Source: Amoeboaphelidium protococcarum (lineage: Eukaryota > Aphelidiomycota > Aphelidea). Taken from it: 64,000 nt of DNA. This document shows, piece after piece, positions 49,964 through 61,090 of the stretch. The translations under genes were made by a program, and so were the position numbers. The DNA is taken from the NCBI GenBank assembly GCA_023515745.1, contig JALECJ010000255.1, positions 72,001 to 136,000 on the forward strand, written 5' to 3'. Under the pieces are notes generated by a model. The model was not told where the DNA came from. It made no database searches and worked only from the letters and a program-made list of their open reading frames with translations. The first letter of the stretch is position 1. Each line of letters begins with the position of its first letter.

Positions 49964-50481
49964 GATGTTCCTACAATACCGTATAATATACAACAGAACA
50001 CAAAAGAGAGAGAAAACTAAATGACAATTTAAATTGAAATGATGGATAAGAAACTTGAAACAACAACCCGCAATACAAAGAGCCTTTTAATAACATAACA
50101 AAATGCATACACGTCCTTTGTGGGGCCGAGCATGCTCCATCTTTGCATTCATCGTAAAGTACTCTGAGGAGCAAGTTTGATCGGGGGTGATATGTAAAAA
50201 GGGGATATAAATTGATATATATAATTAGTCCTACTGTAATTATATTAATTTCGAGTATCATCTTTTCTTAAGTGATACGTGGACTATCGACACCAGAAGT
50301 GTCAATAGGGACACGAGAATCTCCGTTCTAATGCGCCTCTTAGTCAATCATAGAAACCTCAATTCCAAAAGATAAAAATTTATTACTATTCACTATTTCA
50401 ATCTTATAAAGCATAATCTACCTAAAATCCTTCAAAGAAGAGAGGCGACAAACTCCTGGTAACCAATCACTCGCTAACGCG
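49964..50481. other. Intergenic region
   Basis: A 518-bp AT-rich spacer between two minus-strand genes, containing the EF-hand gene promoter. A short hydrophobic open stretch on the minus strand (49971-50261) has no support as a gene. Confidence 0.4.
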
Positions 50482-51348
50482 TCAATCTTCATGACTTGAC
50501 AGTTCGGCAACGCCTCTATCATTTAAGTCAGAGGAAGGCTTGAATTTTTAGTGTCGGGTGAAGCGCGTGTTATCACGGCGTGCGGAGCTTTACAACTTCT
50601 TAAATTGGTGAGTCTAGCCAAGAGACAGGACGATCGACTCATCTTCCATCAGCTACTCTTCCAGGAGAAGTAACAAATTCGTTTCGTTGATATCAGCAAA
50701 ATCGCTGCATTCTTTTACCATTAGGATCTTCAATTCAGATCCATATTGGCTCAACACATCCTTCTTCCAAGCAGATATCAGATCCGCTTGCTTTTGAGCA
50801 AAGTCCGCCTGGATTTGCGCTGCCAACGCGGACGAAAGGTAGTGCAACTTTCGAACCTTGTACACTCCACCATCAAATCCATAAGCGAATTCCATAAGTT
50901 GGTGGATGCATATCAGCGCATCAATGATCTTATTGAATGGCGCACTTCTATTCACATAGCATATGGTTTAGAAAAAGTTAACCACTTTTATATCGGAGCA
51001 CCCAGCATTTTATTGTGCAGCCGGATTTTCGGAAATCATTCCTGTATCCTGATCTCCCTAATTAATCATTTTATGGTTATTAAAGCGTGCAGCAACTGCT
51101 TGCAACGTATCCGTAGTAGGAGAAACAGATAATATGCCGTTCTCCTTCAATCTAGCTAATGCACTTTGATGGCGTTGGGCATCCAAACGCGTAGCTTTTA
51201 AAGCAGCTTTTTCCTTTGTGCTCTCGTTCCTAAAGAACGCGCTTTTTCGGAACTATTATTTACGAGTTAGCAGAAGATTTCAGTCTCTTTGAAGATCTTG
51301 AAGCACTGTTCTATAGTAGAGACCTTAAAATAGACAGAGAGGATGCAT
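50482..51348 (-). CDS. Unknown protein, two exons
   Basis: Proposed as complement(join(50482..51252,51307..51348)), 270 residues. The second exon is a clear open frame with good coding character and no TGA. It starts FRKSAFFRNESTKEKAALK, has a helical segment LDAQRHQSALARLKENG, a central part with ICIHQLMEFAYGF and YLSSALAAQIQADFAQKQAD, and a polar tail ending SSHED. The intron (51253-51306) has a weak GTGCTT donor, a TGCTAAC branch-like motif and an AATAATAG acceptor; it removes an in-frame TGA. If the intron is wrong, the first internal ATG is at 51069. The family is not recognised. Confidence 0.55.
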
Positions 51349-51463
51349 AGGGCCTTTATAATTAAATATTACGATTTAAGTTAGCAATTCTAGAGCTTTT
51401 TCTCACTTGTTAAGTGGTAATTAGTAAAACATTTGGTTCCGTATTTGATAATTGAGAATCAAA

Positions 51464-51808
51464 TCAACCTACACGGTGTTAGGTAATTCTGACCATTTGA
51501 TGTCCAGGTACAGAATTACTCAGAAAGCCGTAATTAACCACCTTTAAAGTATTCTATGTAGAATGCATAATGATTTCTTAATCAGGCGTGCTATTTACAG
51601 CAGGCACGAGTTCCGGCCAAGTGCAAGATTAAGCGTAGATATGGGTGTAGTTCCCTGAACTCGTAACATCGTATTCGTGTTCAGGTAATGTCAAGGCGTG
51701 ATTCCTAAACATAACTGGGCCGATACCAGATCCAGCACCAGTTCCAGTACCAGTCCCAGTTGCAGTAACAGAATTGGCACTCACAGAGTAAAAATAAGCA
51801 GATTACAT
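51464..51808 (-). CDS. Small unknown open frame with GT repeat
   Basis: A 114-codon frame. It starts MQSAYFYSVSANS and has a TGTGTGTGAGSG repeat, then a stretch with sequons (SGNYTHIY) and one Cys-Trp (SCTWPELVP). There is no signal peptide and no recognised domain. A TATAAA lies about 50 bp upstream. The codon pattern looks coding, but the size leaves doubt; it may be an exon or a remnant of a longer gene. Confidence 0.35.
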
Positions 51809-52022
51809 GGAGGCAGATCAGAGCCGAGTTAAGTTGACGCAGAAAGGCCAGCCTTTATAAGCAGATTTTCATCAACGGATTCTCATCACCGGATTTAAAA
51901 GTGCAATTATCTTGAGTGCTATCCTCATCATTATTTACGGTCTAGCAATGTCCATCATTGTAGCAGAGGATTAAAGTGTCAAAACTTGCAAAAATTTTCA
52001 ACGCAGAAAAAGCGATCAAGAA
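51809..52022. other. Short spacer
   Basis: A divergent spacer before the pseudogene and RK5. No clear signal except the TATAAA near 51854 on the minus strand. Confidence 0.3.
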
Positions 52023-52363
52023 TGGCGTGGCGTTAGTTCAGAACAGTCAGCGAAAGCGCATACAGTATGCCGTGTTGTAAGTGGCTAAGGATCCTCAAGT
52101 GCATCAAATTGCAAATTGTTGTCTATAAATCAGCGGTACTGATATTTAGATCTCGAAGAAGTGTCATTTTAGTCATTCGTTATAGCTAGATCCTCTGACC
52201 AACGGAACTAGTGTATCACCAACAATAACGGTAATGTCAGCTTTGTTGGTAGAGTCGCTAATGTCAGAGACATCATTCCGTCTGGTGCCAGTTTTGCTCA
52301 AAAATCTTTTGGGGTACTGTAGTTGGTTCAGCTCTGGCACTGGTTGCTTATAACTTGCAATGA
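52023..52363 (+). pseudogene. Frameshifted copy of the small GPI-like protein gene
   Basis: The plus strand keeps recognisable pieces of the gene at 31625-31996 in different frames: VLQVAKDPQV near the start, TNNNGNVSFVGRVANVRDI in the middle, and GSALALVAYNLQ-TGA at the end. At least two frame changes separate them, and the signal peptide region is not recognisable. It stands just upstream of RK5 in the same orientation, as the intact gene stands upstream of RL4. Confidence 0.75.
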
Positions 52364-52510
52364 GTTTTGATCTAGAATTGCTTTCACTTCTTTAACGCAT
52401 TTTATTAATTTTTTTTAATGATGATGGGCGTGTTTGATTTCAAACAGTGTATAATCAGTTCAGGCTTTATTGGTTACCTCTGCTACTCAATCTATTTTTG
52501 CCGAGGAGAG

Positions 52511-52520
52511 CTATATATAG
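52511..52520. promoter_or_regulatory. MADS-box-type site upstream of RK5
   Basis: CTATATATAG, a perfect CTA(A/T)4TAG, 125 bp upstream of the RK5 ATG. Read on the minus strand the context is GGCTATATATAGC, like the sites of the paralogues. Confidence 0.5.
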
Positions 52521-52644
52521 CCTAATGGTAACTCTTACATTGATTGCTGCTCTGCTCAATTAACTTCACATCACAACCTTCCTTTTTAAGTGTCAGGATT
52601 TTTTTACATTTAGTGTAATTAAGGTTATACTATTATAATACTTA

Positions 52645-55600
52645 ATGCTTGTATCCGTAATTTTTGTCATATGCTCTATTGTAACAACTGTGGCGTGTGA
52701 TTATGCGAATGTGTCCTGGGTGGGCGCGCTATATAACAATTGGCTGTAATATACTGACACCGTTACTGATTTAAATGGCGATTTTATTGTATCTTATTGG
52801 TATAATGCAGTCCAGTCTCAGTTTGGTAACTCATTTGGTGATCCTGCTTAAAATACGCAGAATTATGCTACTGTGCTGTGGTCCTCTTCATTTGTGAAGA
52901 TCAGTGGGTAGACTGGTTAGATTTTATGGACTGTGTCAATGTCTGGCCCAGAAGGTGCTTACAGCTTTTAGTTGACTACTGACAACTAAAACAATCTTAT
53001 TGCCACCGGTAAACTTTATTCTGACGTTGCTGCTTTGAGATTTTATTTTAATGGAGTGTTAGTCTATACTTTGACGAAAAGCACGACATTTACATGGCAT
53101 GCAAAATGGTCGTCATCAGGTCAATTCTAATGGGCTGGATTCCTGTCTAACGAATTTTTTGATATTTACGGGCTTGCGGTTGATTCTACCGATAATATAT
53201 TTCAATTGTCGTCAGTGAGTCAAGCTCTTTCGTATACTTATTAAGGATTTAGCTTTAGTCCCACGTCTACAGTCTGCAACTTGCGTAAGGTAAATCCTAG
53301 TGGTGTTGAGCTATGGAAAGTCAATATTGGGTATGCTGCTGTGGTAACATGTTAATCAGCTATTGCCGTTTCTTAATCAACTGGTGACGTGTATGTGGCT
53401 GGATCGCTCACTTTTGGAGACACTATGTAAAACGGTTATAATACTCCGATTGGCTTACTCGGTATTCTTGATTCCACTGGCTAGCTTAACATCACCCAAC
53501 AAAGTAATATGAACTTGAAATCAGCTTTGTTCTTGGCCAAGTTTAATAGCAATGGTGTCTTTTAGTGGTTAGTTCGTATTGACGATTCACAGCCTTCACC
53601 ATCTGCTTTGAGTGTGTCACCAAATGGAAATGTCATTCTCGTAGGTAACTATTAGAACACATCATCACCTCTTAATTTCTATGGCACTAATGGAGTAGTA
53701 GCCCGCACTTTAAATCCCAATCGAGCAATGCTTAGTGGCTTTGTGGCAACCTATAGTCCAACTGGCACACTGATCTATGTTGCGACAATGGACGGTGCAG
53801 GCGATGATAAGGCAGTGCATTGTGCATCTGACGCCAATTCTAATTTTTACGTGGCAGCAAGGCTATCATCACCTGTTGCTGTGATAGATGGATTAGGGAT
53901 CAACTAAACTATTCCATCATCTTCGTCGACTGTTTTAAAGTTTAATCCATCTGGAAAGTTGCTGTATAGTTTCAGTGGTACGAGTGGTATAACTCTATTA
54001 AGTATTCTGAAAGGATTCAACAATAGTTTGATCTTGGCTGGGATTTCTGGGGGTGCCTAGAAATTCTTCGATAGCTCTGCCAATAAAGGTGTGGATGTGC
54101 CGACAACTGCTAGTGCATTGGTTTTTGCGAAATATTTGGACTATGTCTCTACTCCGACTACCACTACTACGACGACAACGACTACTACGACTACTACAAC
54201 AACAACCACTAGTACTTTAAAGACCACTCCTACGACTACGACTACGACTACCACAACAACTACCACCACTACTACGACAACGACAACAACTACCACCACT
54301 CCTACGAAGACTACTACAACGACCACAACCACTCCTACGACCACAACAACTACTACCACGACCACCACAACAAGCACTACTACTACAACCACGACTCCCA
54401 CTAGTACGACGTCATTAACGAGCTATGTATCATCCTCTAGTCCTCTGTTTGGTCTCGGTAGCTCAATCTCGTTGTATAATGTTAGCACTAGCAGAGCTGC
54501 GTCTTCATCTTCGTAATTTGGTGTTTTAGCTAGTACTACGACCTAAACCAGTTACACTACGTAGCATGTCTTCGATTGGAGTTTGGTTGGTCATAGTTCA
54601 ACCATAAGGAGCAGTTTCTCTAGTAATGACGGCGGAGCAGGACAAGTGTAACCTGGTACTTAGTCCTCTATGATGACGCTCTACATAACAGTGAGTGCAA
54701 TTGTGTGCTTTTTGATTTTGGTATTGGTTTTTCTGTACATCTATTGCGTAAGACGCAGATACATTAAGACTCGTAAAATGGCCTCTCGAATGAAAGATGT
54801 CACATCAAATGCGGTTACTGGTATGACTGATCAATCGTTCAATACCTTCTTAGGCCCGGCAACTCAAGTTGTAGGAACATTGATGGGTGGGACAACGTTT
54901 ATGAACACTTCAATGGAAGTTGCTGTGCCCGCATTCTTGGAGCTAAAGCGCGATTTGGACTTCAGAATGGTGCCCAACTCCTTCATTAATAAAGGTGGTC
55001 AGGCTGAGATTTAGGTTGCAGAAATTTTGAACTATCCTGCTGGGCATCCTTTTGCCAATAGTGGCACGAAGGTGGTTGCAGCTAAATGCTTTGTCGGCGA
55101 TGTAAAGAAAGACAGTGTTAACCAAGAGATTGCATTAATGTGGAGATTTAAAGACTATCATCAGATTGCAAAGTTAGTGGGATTTGATGGTCTGAACAAT
55201 ATCTTGCTCATGATCAATTACGAACTTGGCTCGCTGGAGTCTCCGATTTCGGGATAGACTTAGTATGCACAGTCAGTTAACTACTCTATTCAGATGCAGC
55301 AAATACTATGTTTAGACGTTGTGACTGCATTGACAATTTTGCACTAGAATGGAGTGGTCCACAATGACATCAAATCTGGTAATTACCTTGTTTATCAGGA
55401 TGGCAATGAAGTTTTGCGTACTGCTTTGACAGACTTTGGTATCTGCACTATCCAGTCCCAGGCAAACTTTGTTAAAGGCATGAAATGGAATCAGTTAAAA
55501 GGTCACTCTATTAAATATGCTGCTCCAGAAGTTTTGTAATAATTACAAGTGCCTGAGCAGCTTCTTCCTTCAAGAGATGTTTATGCTGGTGCTGTGGTGA

Positions 55601-55821
55601 TGTTTGAGATCTTAGCGCGTAGAAAAGCCTGGGAAGGCATTAATGCAGCGTAAGTTACTGAGTTGGTGCTGCAAGGAGCAAGGCCTGAAGCTCAAGTTCT
55701 CGACGGCCGTTTACATATGCTATTTCAGGTTGTTCAAGCTGCTTGGGCTCAAGATCCTTTTATGAGACCGTCTGCTGTAGTAATTGCTGGTGAGTTGTAA
55801 AAGCTATCACAGTCTTCATGA
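52645..55821 (+). CDS. RK5: beta-propeller receptor kinase
   Basis: A single frame of 1058 residues on the opposite strand from its paralogues. Signal peptide MLVSVIFVICSIVTTVAC, then CDYANVSWVGAL and the family ectodomain (TTDNQNNLIATGK, DSTDNIFQL, STGDVYVAGSLTFGD, SPNGNVILVG). The Thr stalk covers about 502-588 and the membrane helix about 676-700 (ITVSAIVCFLILVLVFLYIYC). The juxtamembrane GTTFMNTSMEVAVPAFLELKR is shared with RK3. The kinase has VAAKCFVG, HNDIKSGN, DFGIC and YAAPEVL, and ends LQKLSQSS-TGA. All key kinase residues but the HRD arginine are present. A pseudogene of the small GPI-like protein stands upstream. Confidence 0.87.
54148..54408 (+). repeat. ACN microsatellite encoding the RK5 Thr stalk
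   Basis: In-frame Thr-codon array of about 87 codons with scattered Pro, Lys and Ser codons. Confidence 0.88.
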
Positions 55822-55989
55822 TGGCATGATTTAAATAGAAAACAACGATTTTAATGCGGCTTTAAACGTCTTGATGTATTTAAAATTTGAGGCACAATAC
55901 ATTTAACAAGAACAAATCGAGGTATCTCTAACGTATGAGAATATAATTCATTACAGACTATTGGATACACTTATCATATGTTCTAGAAG

Positions 55990-56733
55990 TCAGCCACTCA
56001 TGCAGCTGGTGCCGCCTTTGCCGATTCCGAAACGCGCCAGCAACTGACAAAGCTCATTCACCTTCTCGGTAGATTCAGTCAAACCAGGCAAAATACTGTT
56101 AATAACAGATGACACAGCGTCAAAATTGATATCGCTGGAGAGATCAAGAGATGCTTCCTTTTGAGAGGCAGCTTGATCTTCGGCTGCGGGAGCACTGGAT
56201 GACGACGAAGGTTCGGTTGCGGGAGTATTGGATGACGGTGAAGGTTCAGTTGCGGAAGATGGAGATGGATCTAATTCATCGGAAGAGCATTTCTCTTCAC
56301 CGGAGGCTGCAAAGTACATTGCCCACTTTTATCCGCTTTGGCCAATACCAGCTACCTGATATTTAGGATCAATCATAGCGCTGTGATGTGAAGGAGAAGC
56401 AATCCAACCTCGTACAGCATCTTGAGGCTTGGAGCATTTCGCCAAGACTTCTCCTGCAGAGGAATATGGAAAGCCTGCAGCCTACAAACGCATAGGTAAA
56501 TCGGTCCCGTCAACACCTTCGTGATCCATAGCTCCTGCAGCATCGAGCACCTATGCATAACGCTACGCCACTTGATTCAGTTTAGCGTTCAAACAAACGG
56601 CCGGGGCTCCCTTCGATGCGCGTTCAGCATTCACGAGATTGAGCATTTCTTGGAATTCACTTGAAACAGCTGACGCGACATGAATGACAAGAAAAGTTGA
56701 CACCAGAAAGATGATATCAACATAGGATACCAT
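55990..56733 (-). CDS. Secreted CAP (SCP/PR-1) domain protein
   Basis: A 247-residue protein. The start is set at ATG 56733 (context ACCATGG) because it opens directly into a signal peptide (VDIIFLVSTFLVIHVASA). An in-frame ATG at 56799 would add 22 residues. The CAP domain, about 25-150, has LNLVNAERASKGAPAV, the metal-site His in MDHEG, Glu in SAGEVLA and His in SPSHHSAMID, closer to the short YkwD-type CAP than to fungal Pry proteins. A Ser/Pro/Glu-rich linker and a short C-terminal helix with cysteines follow (NELCQLL, GTSCMSG). CAP proteins bind lipids or act in secretion and host contact. It is convergent with RK5. Confidence 0.87.
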
Positions 56734-56948
56734 GGTACAGGCAGAAGTTTTGATAAGAGATTGTGATTTACACAAAGAAGAAGTAACACAGTATCCCATT
56801 ACAGAAGTTATTCAAAGTCTAAGTCTGGTCGCACAATGATTTAAACTTCATCGCTGATTAGCTGATGCGGATCCTTTAAGTGAACACAAAGCAATTTATC
56901 CGAAGCCAGGATAAGATTTATTGCTCGAGCTTAACGTTGAAATTAACA

Positions 56949-57962
56949 ATGTACCACATCACTGCGCAAACAGATAATACCATATCTCTTGGTCTTTTAA
57001 ATCAAACTGGCGACTTTTCCCGCATCGTCTCTATCTACCGACATGGTTTCAGATGTGAAATTTCCGCAATCTCTCGCGCGTTATTTAGCGCTGGTAAGAC
57101 TGGTGGAACATTGAATTTCCTTCTACTTTTAGTATTTTGCATATAATTATAATTTCTTAGCATTAAAAATTTATTTATGACAAGTTTCACATTTAGCAAG
57201 ATTCAAGATAGTAAGCTCTCTCGGATACTCAGAGTTTCGATTCTCCTCCTCACTGTTATGGCAATGTGTGCTTGTACTGCGCTGGTATATCTTTAAACTT
57301 TGAACGATGACTTAGTTATTGGACCAGTGGAACATGAAGTATTTAAAAGCTTTTCATATAGATTGCGGCTATTGCTACATCAGTATTTTATGCAATACTC
57401 TATCTGTTTAATTGCATCGTTAGTATATATCCTATATTGTCTCAACTCTGTGACAGAAGAGACTGTGATTTGTATAGATGGAATCGGTATTCAATTAATT
57501 AGTCACAATGCATTTACTGATCGAAATATATTTATTAGCATGGTGGATATTAAAGATGTGCTGATTTGTGAAGGACTGGTGGGATTTCAAGTCAAGTTTT
57601 ATGTGGCATTGGTGTTATATGATGCAAGTATAGTTATACTGTTCCCCAACATTCGACCGCCTCTCCGGAAAATATTGCCTCTCTACGAACTCATACGGCT
57701 CTAACTAGAACAAAAGTCCTCATCTCCCAACTTGAAGTATATTTAATAAATAGACATTTATATTCATAGTCATACTTTTAATTTTGTTCCGAGATTATTT
57801 GGGTTCAGGGACTGTATCCCACATCGGCAGTGCGGGAGATAGATTATTGCCGTTTAACACAAAAAACGCGTCTACGCTTCAGCATTCATAGTCGGCCAGA
57901 CAGCTAGTCTTGCTTTATATTCGTTCCGTTTGAACAATAGGCAACACGATTAACTCGATTGA
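56949..57962 (+). CDS. PIGH: PIG-H / Gpi15, GPI-GlcNAc transferase subunit
   Basis: A continuous frame under UAR=Gln. The conserved PIG-H part is at about 155-250: SVTEETVICIDGIGIQLISH, then FISMVDIKDVLICEGLVGF and YVALVLYDASIVILFPNIRP. Two hydrophobic hairpin segments precede it (RVSILLLTVMAMCACTALVYL, YSICLIASLVYILY). This subunit helps start GPI-anchor synthesis on the ER surface. ATG 56949 is the first good start; ATG 57177 is an alternative close to the size of animal PIG-H. The conserved domain ends near 57704, where a TAA follows; the frame then runs through AT-rich sequence to TGA at 57960, so the last 80 codons are doubtful. Confidence 0.75.
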
Positions 57963-58245
57963 TCTACAGAGATTGTCGTTTCAACTGCGATACTTAGTTG
58001 ATATCAGCAAGCGCCAATTCTGCCTTAAATGCTTAGCATTTGATAATTCATTCCTTTAAATTACGTTACAATTCATTCAAGACCTTTATCTTCTATATAT
58101 TCCGCATTTATAACAAGTATTCTGGATGTTTGAATAGTTAATTATTTCGTTTCTTTGGTTCCTGGCTCTAAGAGTCTTCCGCAGTTTATATAAAGTGTTT
58201 GCTCTCAGACGATTTCGCTTCTTTCAACAAAATGCTTAATTTTGA

Positions 58246-58845
58246 ATGATCAGAAAGAGCTTATTTAGAATGTTTTCACGGTAAAGATCCTCGTCAGGGA
58301 GTTCAATGTCGTCCAGTGGTAGCTCATCAGTAAGTGGGCATTCAAATAAGAAGAAGAAGTCTATTCAGTTTGGATAGTTTTCCATCTTTAATCAATACAT
58401 GACTAGCAGAGATCAGTCGAATCAGCCGTCTGATATTTAGTCGCAATAATAGTAGAATCCTCCTGCTGTACAGAATAATGATACACTTTTGACACCGTAG
58501 AATATACCGTCCTCTTCAGTGATATAAGCGTAATAATCATAATCATAGTCTCAGTCTAGTGGTAAAGATGTATAATTGTCAACCTCTGGAATCCAAGTGT
58601 CGCCGAGTAATCCACAGCGATTGATCATCAATACTGCTAGCGGAAAGTTTGAATGTGATAGATTATGTCCACACAAGTTAGCAGATCTTAGCTCTGGATG
58701 GCTGGACATTGAGGATTAAACAGTGTTGGTGTGTCCAAAGCATAAATGGAAATTTAAATTGGATTCTTAAAGTGGGGTCTGCATAAAGAACAATGGCAAG
58801 CATCCTTGCTCAAATTACACTCTGAATGCAACGAGAATCAACTGA
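58246..58845 (+). CDS. Rieske-type [2Fe-2S] protein, possibly mitochondrial
   Basis: A 199-residue protein. The start is fixed by TGA directly before ATG 58246. The first 20 residues (MIRKSLFRMFSRQRSSSGSS) are Arg/Ser-rich without acids, like a mitochondrial presequence. A Ser/Gln-rich segment follows, in which many glutamines are TAA/TAG (QAQQSQSQSQSQ). The C-terminal domain has CPHKLADLSSGWLD and CPKHKWKFKLDSQSG, that is C-x-H and C-x2-H, the four Rieske cluster ligands, in the compact form of NirD-like or small soluble Rieske domains. The electron partner is unknown. Confidence 0.8.
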
Positions 58846-59225
58846 TGAAATTTACCGTCCGTGGATGGCTTATCAATTGATTATGAAATGTCTCACATAA
58901 AAAATTAGATTATAATCAATTTGATGTTCTTTTTGTACTTAAAAATTGCTAGTCCTGCTTGGTATCTGATGTCCATTCTTTTTCTACAGACTTATTTGCA
59001 ATTTGTATTACTATATTTCGTATCTAAAAGCTTACACCAGTTTGAAGCAACGCCTTCAATGTCAGTCACGTCAACTGTATAGAGAGAAGATTATTGAGCA
59101 TAGACTGAAAGTTGAACTATAGACATGAAGTTTCTTACTTGCATTCACATCGTATTTTGTTAGATAATCAAAGGTTAATCGCGTCTTTGACCTTATGTAT
59201 ATCAAGCATAGATTAAATGTGGTAA
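58846..59225. other. Convergent intergenic region
   Basis: A 380-bp AT-rich stretch between the ends of the Rieske and Chk2-like genes. No coding pattern is seen in the frames I followed. Confidence 0.4.
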
Positions 59226-60730
59226 TCAGTAGTAGATGATATTACGAGAGGTGTCAATCTCAGTATTTGCGTACAGTTCATCGTCGGTCGCGACCTCGCT
59301 TTGAGACTTGAGCGTCACACTTTCATACAATCTCGACAGCTTAAATTTGTCTGATTGTACCCACGGGTGATCCAATGCTTGACGAATAGAGTATCTCATG
59401 CCAACATCAACAATCAGCAGCTTGCTAATCAAATCAGTAATTTGTGGATCGAATAGATCCCAGACCGGATCATCAAAGTCATAAATACCGCGTGTGATCA
59501 AATACTTCAACTGCTGGTCATCCCCTCCATCAAGGAACGGCATTGAAGCTGAAGCTAGCATGTAAAGAATTACTCCTAAAGACCAGCAGTCGCATTTATT
59601 CGAATATCCTGAATCCTCCTTAGTGTTCATTAGAACTTCTGGTGCGACGTATATCAGAGTTCCGCACATTGTTTGCAGCCTCGTTTTATTGCTTTGAATC
59701 TTACTCAGTCCAAAATCAGTTATGCAGACGCGAGTAAATCTGTCATTGGTCTCCAGAAGTACGTTTTCCAACTTCAAGTCTCTGTGACTAATATCATGTT
59801 CATGTAAGTACTAAGTACCAAGCAGCAGTTAGTAGAACACAAATTATACTTCAAGTGGATCCAATCCTGGATAAGTACGAGGTTTCAAATCGTCTGACAC
59901 CTGCTCATACAATTCAATACGGCTTTGCAGACGCGTAAACAGCTCTCCACCATCACCGACGTACTCCAGCATTAGGTAGATTGACTTGTCAGTCTCATAG
60001 ACATCCAGCAACTGCACAAGATTAGGATGATTGATCGATTGCAAGACTTGAACTTCATTTCGGAGATGCTGAAACTATTTCTTGTTGATATGCAGATCCA
60101 ACTTTGACTTTTATATAATCTTACATGCTGCACGCTACATACTACCTTTCTGTATAGCCAATTGAACAGTTGCAAAGTTGCCCTCTCCCAGAACCTTGTT
60201 CAAGACATAATACTTTTCCTGACACGCAGCAAGATCGTTGACGCTATCAGACATCATCTTTGAATCCATCAAGTCAAGAAAGATGAAGAATATCCGTCCC
60301 TTTAGTAACTCAATGTGATCATTGTGTTGCAGTGGCACATGATTGCCTTTACCCACCTGTATGCCATTAACAAACGTGCCATTTGTCGACAGGTCAGTGA
60401 GTGAAACAATTCCATCAGCGCCGCGTTGCACACTGCAGTGATTGTTGGAAACGAACAAGTCATTAATCCTTATCTAACACGTCCTGTGTCTCCCAATTAT
60501 AACACAATTCTCAAACAGCACTACAAATACTAGTGGTGTATTTGTTGTTGAAATCAACGGATGATCTAATGAATAGAATACTTACAATGAGTCTGGTGAC
60601 CAACAAGTTTGGCCCATGCACAGTTCAGCTCCTGAGTATCACGCGTACTATGTTATGTTTACTACGTACCAACTAACTGAGTCTGTTGAGTTAAATGTTG
60701 ACTATAATTTGCAGTAGACAATTATGACAT
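59226..60730 (-). CDS. CHK2: Chk2/Cds1/Rad53-type checkpoint kinase (SQ/TQ-FHA-kinase)
   Basis: Spliced as complement(join(59226..60529,60586..60730)); the 56-nt intron has a GTAAGT donor and a CACTAG acceptor. The product is 482 residues. The first 40 residues form an SQ/TQ cluster (MSQLSTANYSQHLTQQTQ, GTQQTQHSTRDTQ) in which most Q codons are TAA or TAG. The FHA domain, about 50-125, has VIIGRHRTCQIRINDL, SNNHCSVQ and STNGTFVNG. The kinase, about 150-430, has LGEGNFATVQLA, HRDLKLENVLL, TDFGLSK, CGTLIYVAPEVL and HPWVQ. Chk2-type kinases are switched on by ATM/ATR phosphorylation at SQ/TQ sites after DNA damage. E2F-like sites lie upstream. Confidence 0.92.
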
Positions 60731-61090
60731 GATATGTGACGATATAAGAGAGTCTGACAATCAATCAATAAATATAAGAGAAACGAAATCACCATCGGTG
60801 TAGAGTATGAAACAGTACGTAGCGCAGACAACTGCCAGAGCATCGTCCATCATCCAGCCAGAAAGCCATTATTCAATCTGAAACAATCGGAATGGACCTG
60901 TTTCAGCGCCACTTTAGGTGAGCATTTCGCGGCGTCAATTGGCGCCTGATTTTTTAGTTTGGCGCGTTTTTTTATCGTTTTGGCGTTTTACTCTTTCTCT
61001 CTTAATTCGTTCATAAGGTGTCTCTTTTATTATCAGTGTCACTAGTAGTCGTGCATTCTTACAATCAGGTAGTTGAATATTGTATAAAGT
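60731..61090. promoter_or_regulatory. Divergent promoter with E2F-like sites
   Basis: A 360-bp spacer. Between 60926 and 60986 it has TTTCGCGG, TTGGCGCC, TTTGGCGCG and TTTTGGCG, all fitting or close to the E2F consensus TTTSSCGC, in a region otherwise AT-rich. They lie 200-260 bp upstream of the Chk2-like start and 100-165 bp upstream of the pore-forming-like gene. Confidence 0.55.
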
